Source: Firmicutes bacterium UBA5774
GTDB taxonomy: Bacteria; Bacillota; Clostridia; Peptostreptococcales; Anaerovoracaceae
Length of the DNA: 28,256 nt
Reading direction: 5' to 3'
NCBI GenBank assembly: GCA_002418625.1
Contig: DIEM01000025.1
Coordinates: 1 to 28,256, forward strand
Under the pieces are notes generated by a model. It was given only the letters and a program-made list of their open reading frames with translations. It was not told the origin of the DNA and ran no database searches. Both the position numbers and the translations under genes were made by a program. The first letter of the stretch is position 1. The number at the start of each line of letters is the position of its first letter. Below, in pieces: positions 6,404-15,267 of the stretch.

Positions 6404-7472
6404 CAGCCTGCCTCGAGTAATATTTCAGATAGTTCCAGCGCATGAGCCTGCATTCAAGCGCATTGATCGGCGGAGCGCCGCCCGCTGATTTCGCCGTGTT
6501 GAAGGCCTTGCAGCCCTTCTTGACGATCATCGCGACCGCCTCGGCGTCCTTTCGCGTCCCCCCGCAGCAGAATGCGCCGCGGCCGCGAACCAGCACGGCG
6601 TGCCTTCCGGACAAAGCCGATACAATAGCAGCGGCCGACTTTGCCGGCTGCTCGGGATCCCATTCGGCGCTCCGAAGGGAAACGCCGACGATCTGCGCCA
6701 TGTCATCCAGCAGGGGCCTGATCGGGCTTTCTTCACGAGATGCCCTGGCGATATCATCTTCACTGACAAAAATAACATGCTCGATATCGGATCTCTTTTT
6801 ATAAATTGCCTTGAAGACAATATTGAGCGGCACCTGTTGATAAGAAAGGCCAGCCTCTGCCAGAACATCCGCTTCCTCAGACCCCCGCCCGCTATGGAGC
6901 ATGACCGGCGGCGCTCCGCCATCGGCAGGGCGTCCCGTCAACGCTGCGATATATTCTCCGCAGCGTTTTTCCAGATCCATAGCAGCCGAAAAAGCGTCCT
7001 CCATATCGATTCCCAGGCACAGCGCACCGTGATGCGCCATGATGATGGCGTTGCAATCGCTTTTTTCGAGCACCCTTTCCACACCTCTTCGCAGCTTCGC
7101 GCTGCCCGGCAGCCCGTAGGCCGCGCAGGTGAACCGATCCCTCGCGCCTTGGCCAAGCGCGCTGACCACGGATGCGTTCAACTGATGGGTATGTATCACA
7201 AAATTTATTTCCGGTTTGAGCCTGTATACTGCCGCGTGGATCCCCGTTTCGGAGGATGGCTTGTTCGGCCCGCTGTGTTTCAGGCTCCGCAAATCGACCG
7301 TTACGATGTCGGCGGCGCCAAGCGTACCGTAGGCTCGTCCGCTTGGCGTCACAGCAAACTGTGACGCGCTGATCCTGCAGCTCACATTTCCCCAGGTCCT
7401 CGCGATCAGTTCAGCCGCCGCCAGCCTTTTCCCTGCTTCAATAACAGAATTTTTTGCGATTTGTTCATCCAT
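6393..7472 (-). CDS. class II aldolase/adducin-family protein with a second, degenerate aldolase domain
   Basis: 359 residues, about 1.6 times the usual single-domain length. The first domain (about 1-185) has the family features: GNVSCR, PSGRAYGTL, SSETGIHAAVY, the metal pair HTH in FVIHTHQLNAS and a third histidine in AHHGALCLG. It could be a sugar-phosphate aldolase or a related lyase. The second half (about 205-345) repeats the pattern (PLNIVFKAIY, IEHVIFVSEDD, AVLVRGRGAFCCGG) but lacks the HTH and HHG histidines, so it is probably non-catalytic. The ATG at 7472 follows AGGGAG; a longer in-frame start at 7514 lacks a ribosome site. It is transcribed alone. The substrate cannot be told from the neighbours. 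Confidence 0.85.
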   Translation of the reverse strand: MDEQIAKNSVIEAGKRLAAAELIARTWGNVSCRISASQFAVTPSGRAYGTLGAADIVTVDLRSLKHSGPNKPSSETGIHAAVYRLKPEINFVIHTHQLNASVVSALGQGARDRFTCAAYGLPGSAKLRRGVERVLEKSDCNAIIMAHHGALCLGIDMEDAFSAAMDLEKRCGEYIAALTGRPADGGAPPVMLHSGRGSEEADVLAEAGLSYQQVPLNIVFKAIYKKRSDIEHVIFVSEDDIARASREESPIRPLLDDMAQIVGVSLRSAEWDPEQPAKSAAAIVSALSGRHAVLVRGRGAFCCGGTRKDAEAVAMIVKKGCKAFNTAKSAGGAPPINALECRLMRWNYLKYYSRQAEKK

Positions 7473-7504
7473 TGTTTCTTTCTCCCTGCAATCGATATAA
7501 AATA

Positions 7505-7533
7505 ATTTTACCATTATTATCGCCCGGCGGCAA
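7505..7533 (-). promoter_or_regulatory. promoter of the class II aldolase gene
   Basis: Minus-strand TTGCCG (7528-7533), a 17-base spacer and TAAAAT (7505-7510), placed about 35 bases before the ATG. Confidence 0.55.
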
Positions 7534-7558
7534 ACAGAACCATCAACGCGCTAAACTT

Positions 7559-7587
7559 TTGACGGTTTTGTCCGATATATGTATATT
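7559..7587 (+). promoter_or_regulatory. promoter of the diguanylate cyclase pair
   Basis: TTGACG (7559-7564), a 17-base spacer and TATATT (7582-7587), leaving a leader of about 35-40 bases before the first cyclase gene. Confidence 0.7.
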
Positions 7588-7629
7588 GTTTATCCCAAGG
7601 TATGATTGTTCCGGGAGGGACATAAGGGC

Positions 7630-9402
7630 ATGAAGCCTACCAATATTTGTTCGGAAATCGAAGCAAGACTCCAAATCGTCAGAAAACTGGGATCCATCTT
7701 ATCCTGGGAAATTGACATTCCCGAAAACAGATTCACATATTATGATTCCGAATACGATTCTTGCTCCGGCGAGGCAGCACCTTCGTATGACTTGAACGAA
7801 GCACTCAGCAGATATCTGCAGCCCGGCTGCGCGGATAACGTCCGGCTTATGATCAGGGATGCCGTCAGGTCCGGCCGGATCGAAACCCAGGCTATCGATC
7901 TGCGCTTCCTCGACAGCACCGAGAAGCACTATCGTGTCAATGGCCGGACACTCATGGAGGAAGACGGCCGAGTCCTTATTGTCGGCTCGGCGCAGGATGT
8001 GACCGAATGGCAGTCTGCGGAGCGTGAAGCAAAAGAACGATTCAGATTTCTTGGCACGCTGCTCGATACAGTGTCCTACCCTGTTTATTACAAAGACACG
8101 GATCTCATCTACCGTCAGTGCAACAACGCGTTTGCTGAAAATATGGGCGTATCGAGGGATCGGATCATCGGATACACTATTTATGATATCATCAGCAAGG
8201 ATCAGGCGGATCTCATCCATCAGCAGGACCTCGAGGTCCTGAAAAGGAAGACAAGCATGGATTTTCAAACCAGGCTGTTTTATGCCGGAAAACATCATGA
8301 TCTCGTTTTCAGCAAAACTGTCGTCCCTGATTCCGAAGGAAATATCATAGGCCTTGTATGCATATTTTTTGAGATCACTGAAAAATTGAAGGTGCAAGCA
8401 TTGTCAAGGCGCCTAGAGAAGATCAAGGATCTTGTCATGGCGGTCAATAATGCGATCATCGAAAAGTCAACCCTGGCCGAACTGTTCGAATTCATCATCG
8501 AGGAAACACTCAACGTCATGGATTATGCCGACTGCGGGGCGATATTGACGATTGAAGAAAACCATATGTTAAAAATGGCAGCATCGAAAGGCTATTCCCA
8601 TTCAGATACCGGGAGCTTCCGCATATCCATCGAGGAGACCTTTCAATGGAAACTGACCGGCGGCAACATCGACAGCGTGATGATCATCAATGACCTTCAT
8701 ACGGCATTTGATCCGGTAATCACTGAATCCATGCTGCAATCCCAATATGGCGATCCGATCCTGTCGACGATCAGCTCGCCCATCATCCTATCGGGCAAGG
8801 TCTTCGGCTTCATCAATATCGACAGTACCCGAAACAACACCTTTAACGAAGATGACAGATACCTGATGGAATACCTCCGCGGACAGCTTGAAAATTCCAT
8901 CGGAAAATTCCAGCTCTACGAAAGCATGATCTATCTTTCAAACCACGACCCACAGACGGATCTGTTCAATAGAAGATATTTCCGGGAAGCGCTGAATGCC
9001 GCCATCGAAAAAGGCCGGCGATATGGCGGCAATTTTCTGGTCGCATCGTTCGATATAGATGGGCTGAAAACCGTCAACGATTCCTTCGGGCATCTGGCCG
9101 GCGACGAACTGATCAGAAAATTCGCGATAGCTTTGAAAATGCGCTGCAGGAAAACCGATATCATCGCACGTACCGGCGGCGATGAATTCATTGCGATCAT
9201 CTATCAGGCTGACGCCGCTGAAATGGGCCGGAAATTTGAATCGATGAAAAATTATTTTGAAATCAATCCGGTCAAATTCAATGAAAATAAGTTCATCTGC
9301 CGATTCAGTTTCGGTATCGCCGGTTTCCCGGAGGATGGAACGACCTACGACGAACTGATCAGCAGAGCGGATCTGCTGATGTATGCCGATAAATTCAAAT
9401 GA
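7630..9402 (+). CDS. PAS-PAS-GAF-GGDEF diguanylate cyclase (first of two tandem paralogs)
   Basis: 590 residues, no membrane segment, so cytoplasmic. Order: PAS-like domain (about 15-130, with SILSWEIDI and ending VGSAQDVTEW), second PAS (about 136-255, ending IFFEITEK), a helical linker (AVNNAIIEKSTL), GAF-like domain (about 285-430, with GFINIDST), then GGDEF (about 435-590). The active-site motif is intact (TGGDEF, GG at 516-517) and an RxxD inhibitory site (RKTD) precedes it by five residues. It should make cyclic di-GMP under control of sensed ligands, with product inhibition. The ATG at 7630 aligns with its paralog's start; a TTG 24 bases upstream would include the GGGAGGG ribosome site, so I reject it. 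The next gene follows after 21 bases. Confidence 0.92.
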   Translation: MKPTNICSEIEARLQIVRKLGSILSWEIDIPENRFTYYDSEYDSCSGEAAPSYDLNEALSRYLQPGCADNVRLMIRDAVRSGRIETQAIDLRFLDSTEKHYRVNGRTLMEEDGRVLIVGSAQDVTEWQSAEREAKERFRFLGTLLDTVSYPVYYKDTDLIYRQCNNAFAENMGVSRDRIIGYTIYDIISKDQADLIHQQDLEVLKRKTSMDFQTRLFYAGKHHDLVFSKTVVPDSEGNIIGLVCIFFEITEKLKVQALSRRLEKIKDLVMAVNNAIIEKSTLAELFEFIIEETLNVMDYADCGAILTIEENHMLKMAASKGYSHSDTGSFRISIEETFQWKLTGGNIDSVMIINDLHTAFDPVITESMLQSQYGDPILSTISSPIILSGKVFGFINIDSTRNNTFNEDDRYLMEYLRGQLENSIGKFQLYESMIYLSNHDPQTDLFNRRYFREALNAAIEKGRRYGGNFLVASFDIDGLKTVNDSFGHLAGDELIRKFAIALKMRCRKTDIIARTGGDEFIAIIYQADAAEMGRKFESMKNYFEINPVKFNENKFICRFSFGIAGFPEDGTTYDELISRADLLMYADKFK

Positions 9403-9423
9403 CAGATAGGGAAAGGCGCTGAA

Positions 9424-11199
9424 ATGTATCCATACAGTACAATCGACCTGTCAAAATTGAAACTGATGCTTGCCGAAGACCTCGGTACGATCGTTTCGTG
9501 GGAATATGACATCGCCACGGACTGGATCGTGTTTTCACATGAAATTTTTGAGCAGGCGAACGTCATAGACCCAGCAGGCTACAGCCTTGATAAAGTATTG
9601 GCAAAATACGTGCACCCTGATGATATTCCGCGCTGCCGCAGCGGGTTTGACGCCGGCGTCCGGTCCGGCGCCATCGAAGGGCTTGAGATTCGTATCAGGC
9701 TCGAAAACGGCAGCTGCAGGGATATCCGGCTTGAAGGAAGCATGCTGGCCGATGACTGTGGAAGCGGAAGAATGGTCGGAGCGTTCCAGGATGTCACTGA
9801 ACGGCGTACAAACCAGCGAAAAATCAACGACCGGCTACTGATACTCGATACGGTGCTCAATCACATTCCCAAACCGATCTTCTACCAGGATCTTTCCTTC
9901 AGATATCAGCATTGCAATAAAGCGTTCCTAGATTTCGCGGAGAAAGAGCAAGCGGAAATTACCGGCCGCGCAATATCGGACTTCGTCAGCGAGGAATTGG
10001 CGGCCATCAGCCTCCAATGCAACGAGAAACTTCTGGAGAGCCTGCAGAATCAGAGTTACCAGACGAAGTATTTCCGCCGTGACGGCTCTGTGCGTGATAT
10101 CCGTGTCACCAAATCTACCGTAGCGGACAATCAGAACCATGTGATCGGCTTTGTCGGAGTGGTCGAGGATATGACTGAACTGCTTGTCGAAGATGAACGG
10201 CGTAAAAAACTTGCACAGATCAAGGATATCGTGCTTGAGATCAATAACGCGATCCTCGAAAAAACGGCCCTGGAGGATATATTCGAATTCGTGCTCGACA
10301 GGACCATCGATTCCATTGACGCCGCCGAGCTCGGAACTATTTCAATGTTGGATGAGCACGGCGTGCTGTCCTTCTCGTCATCAAGGGGCTATGATCCCAA
10401 TGTTCTGAATGCTCTGAAGATACCGCTGAAAGAATGCTTCCAGTGGAAGGCTACGGGCGGAAATCTGAAAAAAACAATCATCATGAATCATTTGGAAACA
10501 TTTGATTCGTTTATCGGTGTTGAGAATATCTATCATAAAAACATACAATCATCAATCAGCGCTCCGCTGATCCTCGAGGGTGAGCTGCTTGGATTCCTTG
10601 CGATCGACAGTACGAACGACGACGCATTTACCGAGGATGACGCCTATCTGGTCGAATACCTGCGCGGCCAGCTCGTCAACTCTATCAGCAGATTTCAGCT
10701 TTATGAAGGCATCGTTCACATGACGGACCACGATGCCCAGACAGGACTATATAACAGGCGCTATTTCGAGAACATATTTGATATGACCAGAGAACGGTGC
10801 CTTCGATACAACGAAGACTTTATGTTTGTCGTATTCGATTTGGACGGGCTGAAAAAAATCAATGACACGAAGGGACATCTTGCCGGGGACCATCTGATTC
10901 AATCCTTCGCGGAAGCATTGAGCGGCGAGCTGCGGGCGTCGGATATCCTTGCCAGGACCGGTGGAGACGAATTCGCGGCCATCCTGTTCCGCAGCGGATC
11001 GGATCAGGTCGTCAACCGTCTTGAATCACTCAAGGATCATCTCTCGGAGCATCCAGTTATATCTCAGGGTCAGGAGATCGTCTGCAGCTTCAGCTACGGT
11101 CTAGCCCGTTTCCCGCTCGAGGGAAGGACTTATGACGAATTAATGGAAATCGCGGACAACCGCATGTATCAGAATAAAGACAGGCCTAAAAGAAAATGA
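9424..11199 (+). CDS. PAS-PAS-GAF-GGDEF diguanylate cyclase (second of two tandem paralogs)
   Basis: 591 residues with the same layout as the preceding gene: PAS (LGTIVSWEYDI to VGAFQDVTE), PAS (about 140-250, to VGVVEDMTE), GAF-like (about 280-425, LGFLAIDSTN), GGDEF (about 430-590). The motif TGGDEF (GG at 513-514) and the RxxD site (RASD) are both intact, so both copies look catalytically able. Whole-length alignment between the pair is obvious, strongest in the linker, GAF and GGDEF parts (for example FQWK.TGGN and EYLRGQL), and weaker in the sensory PAS domains. That fits duplication followed by divergence of signal. GGAAAGG lies seven bases before the ATG. Its 3' end overlaps the convergent prenyltransferase gene by 14 bases, with no terminator visible. 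Confidence 0.92.
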   Translation: MYPYSTIDLSKLKLMLAEDLGTIVSWEYDIATDWIVFSHEIFEQANVIDPAGYSLDKVLAKYVHPDDIPRCRSGFDAGVRSGAIEGLEIRIRLENGSCRDIRLEGSMLADDCGSGRMVGAFQDVTERRTNQRKINDRLLILDTVLNHIPKPIFYQDLSFRYQHCNKAFLDFAEKEQAEITGRAISDFVSEELAAISLQCNEKLLESLQNQSYQTKYFRRDGSVRDIRVTKSTVADNQNHVIGFVGVVEDMTELLVEDERRKKLAQIKDIVLEINNAILEKTALEDIFEFVLDRTIDSIDAAELGTISMLDEHGVLSFSSSRGYDPNVLNALKIPLKECFQWKATGGNLKKTIIMNHLETFDSFIGVENIYHKNIQSSISAPLILEGELLGFLAIDSTNDDAFTEDDAYLVEYLRGQLVNSISRFQLYEGIVHMTDHDAQTGLYNRRYFENIFDMTRERCLRYNEDFMFVVFDLDGLKKINDTKGHLAGDHLIQSFAEALSGELRASDILARTGGDEFAAILFRSGSDQVVNRLESLKDHLSEHPVISQGQEIVCSFSYGLARFPLEGRTYDELMEIADNRMYQNKDRPKRK

Positions 11200-12133
11200 T
11201 ACCGGCGCCAATGGCGACTGCGAGCCCCGAATTGATCAGCACAAAATTTTTGACGGATGTCACGAATGTTTCGTCCTTTGTTTGCTTTTTCATGAAAACC
11301 GCGATATTGGCGTGAACCGGCAGCACGGCAGCCAGAACGGCCAGCGCTATAAGCGGCAGGGCCTCGAGAATCACCGCTGCGATGACAGCGGCCCCGCCGG
11401 CCGCATAAAGCAGTGTGTAGACCTTCAGCGCCTTTTCTCTTCCGATCATGATCGGCAATGTATATCTCCTGTTTTCCAAATCATCCTCCATGTCGCAAAT
11501 ATTGTTGGCCAGCATGATATTGGCGATACCGGTCATGGCCGGCATCGCCACAAGAAACAGAAGAAACGCTTCCGTCAGATCAAGCTCTCCTGCGAGCCGC
11601 CATCCTTCGATTGAAATGTAAGCGATCGTATCTCTTGCAACATGGATATGAACGGCCAGAAAAGGTATCACGAAGCCCATGAATCCTCCGGAAAAGATTT
11701 CACCGAAGGGTGTCCTCGATATGGACACAGGCCCGACGGAATATAAGACCGCAAATAAAAAAGAAGCTCCGCCGACGGCAAGGACCGTCAGGTCTGTTTG
11801 TAGAAACAGCAGGAAGCCAAACAGGACGGCGATTGAGAGCAAAACGGCGACGGCGGCTTTGACCGCCCCTTCCCCGAGTGAATCCCGAACGATCGCGTTA
11901 TGGCTTTCGTATCCGAACCCATGTCTGACATAGGCTTTTTTATAATCCTGATAATTATTGATGGCTGTCGTCGCCATATCGATGGCCAGCAGCGAAATCA
12001 GCATCAGAAAAAAATTGAATGTGTCAAATGCATCGAATCGATAGACCGCATAACAGGTGCCTATCGCAAACGGTATCACGCTGGCGGCCTTGGTCTGTAT
12101 TTCCACAAGTTTGAAAAAACTTCCGATCGTCAT
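11186..12133 (-). CDS. menA: UbiA-family prenyltransferase, MenA-like
   Basis: 315 residues with about eight or nine membrane segments. The two Asp-rich prenyl-diphosphate binding motifs are visible: NNYQDYKK near residues 59-66 and NNICDMEDD near residue 205. The start FFKLVEIQTKAASVIPF resembles MenA-type 1,4-dihydroxy-2-naphthoate polyprenyltransferases, so attachment of a polyprenyl tail to a quinone head group in the membrane is likely. No other menaquinone gene is in the window, so the name is tentative. The ATG at 12133 has AAAGGA eight bases before it. A TTG at 12157 would give a four-base overlap with the permease stop and is the alternative. It is co-transcribed with the permease. 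Confidence 0.8.
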   Translation of the reverse strand: MTIGSFFKLVEIQTKAASVIPFAIGTCYAVYRFDAFDTFNFFLMLISLLAIDMATTAINNYQDYKKAYVRHGFGYESHNAIVRDSLGEGAVKAAVAVLLSIAVLFGFLLFLQTDLTVLAVGGASFLFAVLYSVGPVSISRTPFGEIFSGGFMGFVIPFLAVHIHVARDTIAYISIEGWRLAGELDLTEAFLLFLVAMPAMTGIANIMLANNICDMEDDLENRRYTLPIMIGREKALKVYTLLYAAGGAAVIAAVILEALPLIALAVLAAVLPVHANIAVFMKKQTKDETFVTSVKNFVLINSGLAVAIGAGIIFF

Positions 12134-12153
12134 CTCTCTGATCCTTTCCGTTA

Positions 12154-13527
12154 TCAAACCTCTTCGGTGTATTCCCGTTTCGGCTGTTTTTTCGCACTGA
12201 AAACCGGGTGGGCTTCAAGCAATATGAACAGTGATATGCCGATAGCCATGCCCCATGTGACGCCCTTGATAGCAATTATCGCAGCGACTACACCCGCGAT
12301 GCCTGCGGCGGTTTTGCTGTTTTTCACCATGTCTATCGCAATATAGGAGCAGGCGAAGCCCTGGACGAGCAATGTCAGTCCCAATGCGATCGGAAGCACC
12401 GGCTTGCACAGGGATGCGACAGGCATCAGGCTTACGCAGATGGCCGCCGAGATCCTGAAGGAACCCATACTGCTGAAAATGGAGTCGACCGCTTTCCTTC
12501 CCTCTTTGTAGCGTTCACAGATGGCTATGGAAATGGCTGCCCAAAGCGGGCCGGACAGCGGTGTGAACGGGCAGGTCAGCGCAAGGGCCAGATTCCTGAT
12601 GCCCGCGATGATATTGGACCTGTTGGAGTTGAAATCGATCTTTTCATCGGGCCTTGAATGCCCGGCCTCTTTCAATATGACATCCGCAGTGATTATTTCG
12701 CCGAACGCGATGATATAAACGGCGATCGCCATAGGCACCGCCGAAAGGAACATGGCCACCGTCGGAAAACCGATGCCGAACGGACTGTAATTCGCGAACA
12801 TTTCTCCAAATCTGAAATCGATAAAGCCCCATTCGATTCTGGGTATCTCAAGCTCACCGACGATCGGGCCAACGATCATGGCGGCGACAAGTCCCGGAAG
12901 CATGCCGTACTTGCCGATCTCAAGGAATAGGTTGTTCTTGCTTTTGAGTATCTTGAACCTCATGGAAAACAGAATGAAAAACGTAATAAGCGCTCCGGCG
13001 GCTATCGAGACAGGATAGCTGGCTATGTGGCCGTCAGCGCCGAATTCCCTGTTGATGGCGGCGATGCCTGCACCAAGAAGAATTCCTGCCTTTAATGAAT
13101 TGGGTATGACCTTGATCAGTCTGTGGGCCATCCCCGTCGCTCCCATTATAATGAAGATGAGCGACACCATGATCTGCAGCGCCATGAGCGCATGGACGGA
13201 ATCCGGGCCGACCTCGTAGCCTGACAGATAGACAATCACCAAGGGCATTGCCGATGCGATCCAGCCCGGCACGACAGGGTCGCCGAGCGTCACATGAAGC
13301 AGGTTCAGAAACTCCGCAAACGCCACAAGCGTCAGCGCGACTTCATATGACATTCCGAGGGTTTCCTGAAGAAGCGGGATCGCCGAAAAGCCGACTGCAA
13401 TCATAAGTATGGCCTGCAGCATCTCCGGCGCTTCAAGTCTGTAATGAATGAACGGCAGCCTGATTTTAAACAAGCCGAACGGTATATAGGGCTGTTCCTC
13501 TCCCTCGATCCTTCTTTTGATCAGCAT
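12154..13527 (-). CDS. polytopic membrane permease, NCS2/SulP-like, substrate unknown
   Basis: 457 residues with roughly twelve hydrophobic segments. Length, an internal two-half layout and short Gly/Pro-rich membrane breaks (LGDPVVPGWIASAMP, TPLSGPLWAAI) suggest the xanthine/uracil and sulfate permease superfamily, but I cannot assign a substrate. The start at 13527 is set by GGAGGAGCATC before the ATG and by the predicted promoter just upstream. An in-frame extension to 13755 crosses the promoter and is not real. The prenyltransferase follows immediately in the same operon, so a role linked to quinone or aromatic precursor transport is possible, but that is inference from position only. Confidence 0.7.
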   Translation of the reverse strand: MLIKRRIEGEEQPYIPFGLFKIRLPFIHYRLEAPEMLQAILMIAVGFSAIPLLQETLGMSYEVALTLVAFAEFLNLLHVTLGDPVVPGWIASAMPLVIVYLSGYEVGPDSVHALMALQIMVSLIFIIMGATGMAHRLIKVIPNSLKAGILLGAGIAAINREFGADGHIASYPVSIAAGALITFFILFSMRFKILKSKNNLFLEIGKYGMLPGLVAAMIVGPIVGELEIPRIEWGFIDFRFGEMFANYSPFGIGFPTVAMFLSAVPMAIAVYIIAFGEIITADVILKEAGHSRPDEKIDFNSNRSNIIAGIRNLALALTCPFTPLSGPLWAAISIAICERYKEGRKAVDSIFSSMGSFRISAAICVSLMPVASLCKPVLPIALGLTLLVQGFACSYIAIDMVKNSKTAAGIAGVVAAIIAIKGVTWGMAIGISLFILLEAHPVFSAKKQPKREYTEEV

Positions 13528-13597
13528 GATGCTCCTCCAACTGCTATAAGCCCAATCGGCTTGCGCAGCAAAATGACTCCTGTAACATACGGGATTA

Positions 13598-13626
13598 ATT
13601 ATATCATTGCCCCGGCCCAGTAACAA
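13598..13626 (-). promoter_or_regulatory. promoter of the permease-prenyltransferase operon
   Basis: Minus-strand TTGTTA (13621-13626), a 17-base spacer and perfect TATAAT (13598-13603) with an extended TGA. A 7-base inverted repeat CGGGATT (13590-13596) / AATCCCG (13625-13631) brackets the promoter and might be an operator. Confidence 0.7.
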
Positions 13627-13719
13627 TCCCGGCTTTAATTGAAATGTTTGCTTTTTCGTGGTTGAATACGCCCGATACGGGTAAAAAAAACAGGACGACG
13701 CGTTGCGTCCCGTAAAATA

Positions 13720-13728
13720 TGATATAAT
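13720..13728 (+). promoter_or_regulatory. extended -10 of the dfx-ndk transcript
   Basis: TGA followed by TATAAT (13723-13728), about 60 bases before the dfx ATG. The extended -10 may compensate for a poor -35; the only candidate, TTGCGT at 13703, has a 14-base spacer. Confidence 0.5.
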
Positions 13729-13787
13729 GGTTTCAATCAGAACCGGATGTATCATATGGATAAAAATTCAGATTCGAGGTGAAAATC

Positions 13788-14174
13788 ATGTCATGTGAAA
13801 AAAGATTCTACAAATGCGCCATCTGCGGCAATCTTGTCGAAATGGTAAACTTCGGTGGCGGTGATCTTGTCTGCTGCGGCCAGAACATGGACCTGCTGAC
13901 AGCCAATACCGTGGAAGCGTCAACTGAAAAGCACATCCCTGTTGTCACTGTTGAAAATGGCAAAGTGGCCGTCAAGGTCGGCAGCGTCACCCATCCTATG
14001 ACTGTCGAGCATCATATAGAATGGATCTGCCTCTGCAGTGACAAGCAAAGCATGCTCAAATATCTAAAGCCGGGCGATGAGCCTGCGGTCGAGTTCTGCT
14101 TCGATGACCCGTCCGAAAGCGCCACGGTGTTTGCGTACTGCAATCTGCATGGGCTCTGGGCAGCCAATGTCTGA
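13788..14174 (+). CDS. dfx: desulfoferrodoxin (two-iron superoxide reductase)
   Basis: 128 residues, full length. The N-terminal desulforedoxin domain has Cys10, Cys13, Cys29 and Cys30 for the rubredoxin-like Fe centre. The catalytic Fe(His)4Cys site is formed by His49 (in EKHIP with Glu47 and Lys48), His69, His75/76 (HPMTVEHH), Cys118 and His121 (CNLHG). It reduces superoxide to peroxide without releasing oxygen, the usual defence of anaerobes. The ATG at 13788 is set by GAGGTG; the GTG nine bases earlier is part of that ribosome site. ndk follows after 13 bases. The ferritin on the opposite strand nearby adds an iron/oxidative stress context. Confidence 0.97.
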   Translation: MSCEKRFYKCAICGNLVEMVNFGGGDLVCCGQNMDLLTANTVEASTEKHIPVVTVENGKVAVKVGSVTHPMTVEHHIEWICLCSDKQSMLKYLKPGDEPAVEFCFDDPSESATVFAYCNLHGLWAANV

Positions 14175-14187
14175 GCCTGCGAGCCGA

Positions 14188-14589
14188 ATGGAGCAGACTC
14201 TAGTATTGATCAAGCCGGACGGGATCCGACGCCGCTTTGTCGGAGAAATCATCAGCCGATATGAAAATAATGATCTGGAAATAAGAAAAATGAAGCTGGT
14301 CGAACCCGATGAAAGCATACTCAGAGCACACTACGCGGAACATGCCGATCAGGCATTTTTCGTCGGCCTGCTGTCATTCATGATGTCCGGCGGCACGATT
14401 GCCATGATCCTTGCGGGTGATAACGCCATTGACCGCGTCCGGATTATCAACGGAAGCACCGATCCCAAAAAAGCGGACAAGGGCACGATAAGGGGCGACC
14501 TTGCCGAGGACATCAGCCATAATCTGGTCCACGGCTCCGACAGCTCTGAAAGCGCCGAAAGAGAGATCGCCATCTGGTTCGGCAACTGA
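14188..14589 (+). CDS. ndk: nucleoside diphosphate kinase
   Basis: 133 residues, slightly short but normal for the family. It transfers phosphate from NTPs to NDPs through a phosphohistidine. The active-site His115 lies in NLVHGSDS, preceded by the canonical NGSTDPKKADKGTIRGD nucleotide-binding loop. The N-terminus TLVLIKPDGI is typical. The frame is open further upstream into dfx, but homology begins at the ATG at 14188. The ribosome site there is weak (only GAG in CTGCGAGCCGA), so translation may depend on coupling to dfx, whose stop is 13 bases upstream. A terminator follows. Confidence 0.96.
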   Translation: MEQTLVLIKPDGIRRRFVGEIISRYENNDLEIRKMKLVEPDESILRAHYAEHADQAFFVGLLSFMMSGGTIAMILAGDNAIDRVRIINGSTDPKKADKGTIRGDLAEDISHNLVHGSDSSESAEREIAIWFGN

Positions 14590-14621
14590 CCCGGATTTTA
14601 GGCGAATACCAATGAAAAAAT

Positions 14622-14659
14622 AAACCGCCATCGTTGATCCTGTCATCGGTGGCGGTTTT
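14622..14659. terminator. bidirectional terminator between ndk and ferritin
   Basis: AAACCGCCA (14622-14630) pairs with TGGCGGTTT (14650-14658) with extra inner pairs. It is followed by TTTTATTT on the plus strand and TTTATTTTTTC on the minus strand, so it can end both convergent transcripts. Confidence 0.85.
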
Positions 14660-14698
14660 ATTTCCTGTAAACGGTCCCGGCGGCAATGCGTGCCGGGA

Positions 14699-15226
14699 TT
14701 ATTTGGTTTCCATCGTCGTCAGCAAAGCCGTCTTGGTGTACACTCTGGCTCCCATCTGGGAATCCAGCATGAAGAGGCCTTTTCCTTCGGAACCCATCGT
14801 CTTGAAACGATTGAGGTTCTTATTTGCCGTATCCTCCTCCTGGACCTGTTCGTCAACGAACCAGTTCAGGAATTGAACCGTCTTGTAATCCATTTCCTCA
14901 TTGGCCGCTTTGACGATTTCATAAATGGAGCTTGTAATGAATTCCTCATGCTTGACCGTTCGCGCAAGAACGTCGGCTATATCGGCAAAATCACGGTCAG
15001 GCTTTTCCAATGCCTGAAGGACGGGGTCTCCACCTGTCTTCAGCAGATATTGGTACAGGATCAGCGCATGATCCCGCTCCTCGGCAGTCTGGACATAATA
15101 CCACTGTGCAAAGCCATCAAGATTCTGGGCTGAAAACCATGCGGACATTGACAAGTAAAGAGTCGATGAGTAAAGCTCCTTTGTGATCTGGTCATTGATC
15201 ATCTGTTCTATTCTTTTATTCAGCAT
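14699..15226 (-). CDS. ftnA: ferritin
   Basis: 175 residues, the usual length of prokaryotic H-type ferritin. The diiron ferroxidase ligands are visible: Glu17 (TKELYSS), Glu50 and His53 (AEERDH), with further acidic residues in the later helices (KHEEF, DEQVQEE). It stores iron as a cytoplasmic 24-subunit shell and oxidises Fe(II). GAAGGGATAAT precedes the ATG at 15226; an in-frame start 36 bases upstream lacks a ribosome site. It has its own -10 upstream and the shared terminator downstream. Confidence 0.95.
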   Translation of the reverse strand: MLNKRIEQMINDQITKELYSSTLYLSMSAWFSAQNLDGFAQWYYVQTAEERDHALILYQYLLKTGGDPVLQALEKPDRDFADIADVLARTVKHEEFITSSIYEIVKAANEEMDYKTVQFLNWFVDEQVQEEDTANKNLNRFKTMGSEGKGLFMLDSQMGARVYTKTALLTTMETK

Positions 15227-15267
15227 ATTATCCCTTCTTTCATCCGTTGAAATAATTGACAATATTA

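Noticed and set aside
13528..13755. 76-residue N-terminal extension of the permease
   Set aside because: It crosses the predicted promoter and the ribosome site for the ATG at 13527.
14077..14187. upstream extension of ndk into dfx
   Set aside because: Overlaps desulfoferrodoxin coding sequence; family similarity starts at the ATG at 14188.
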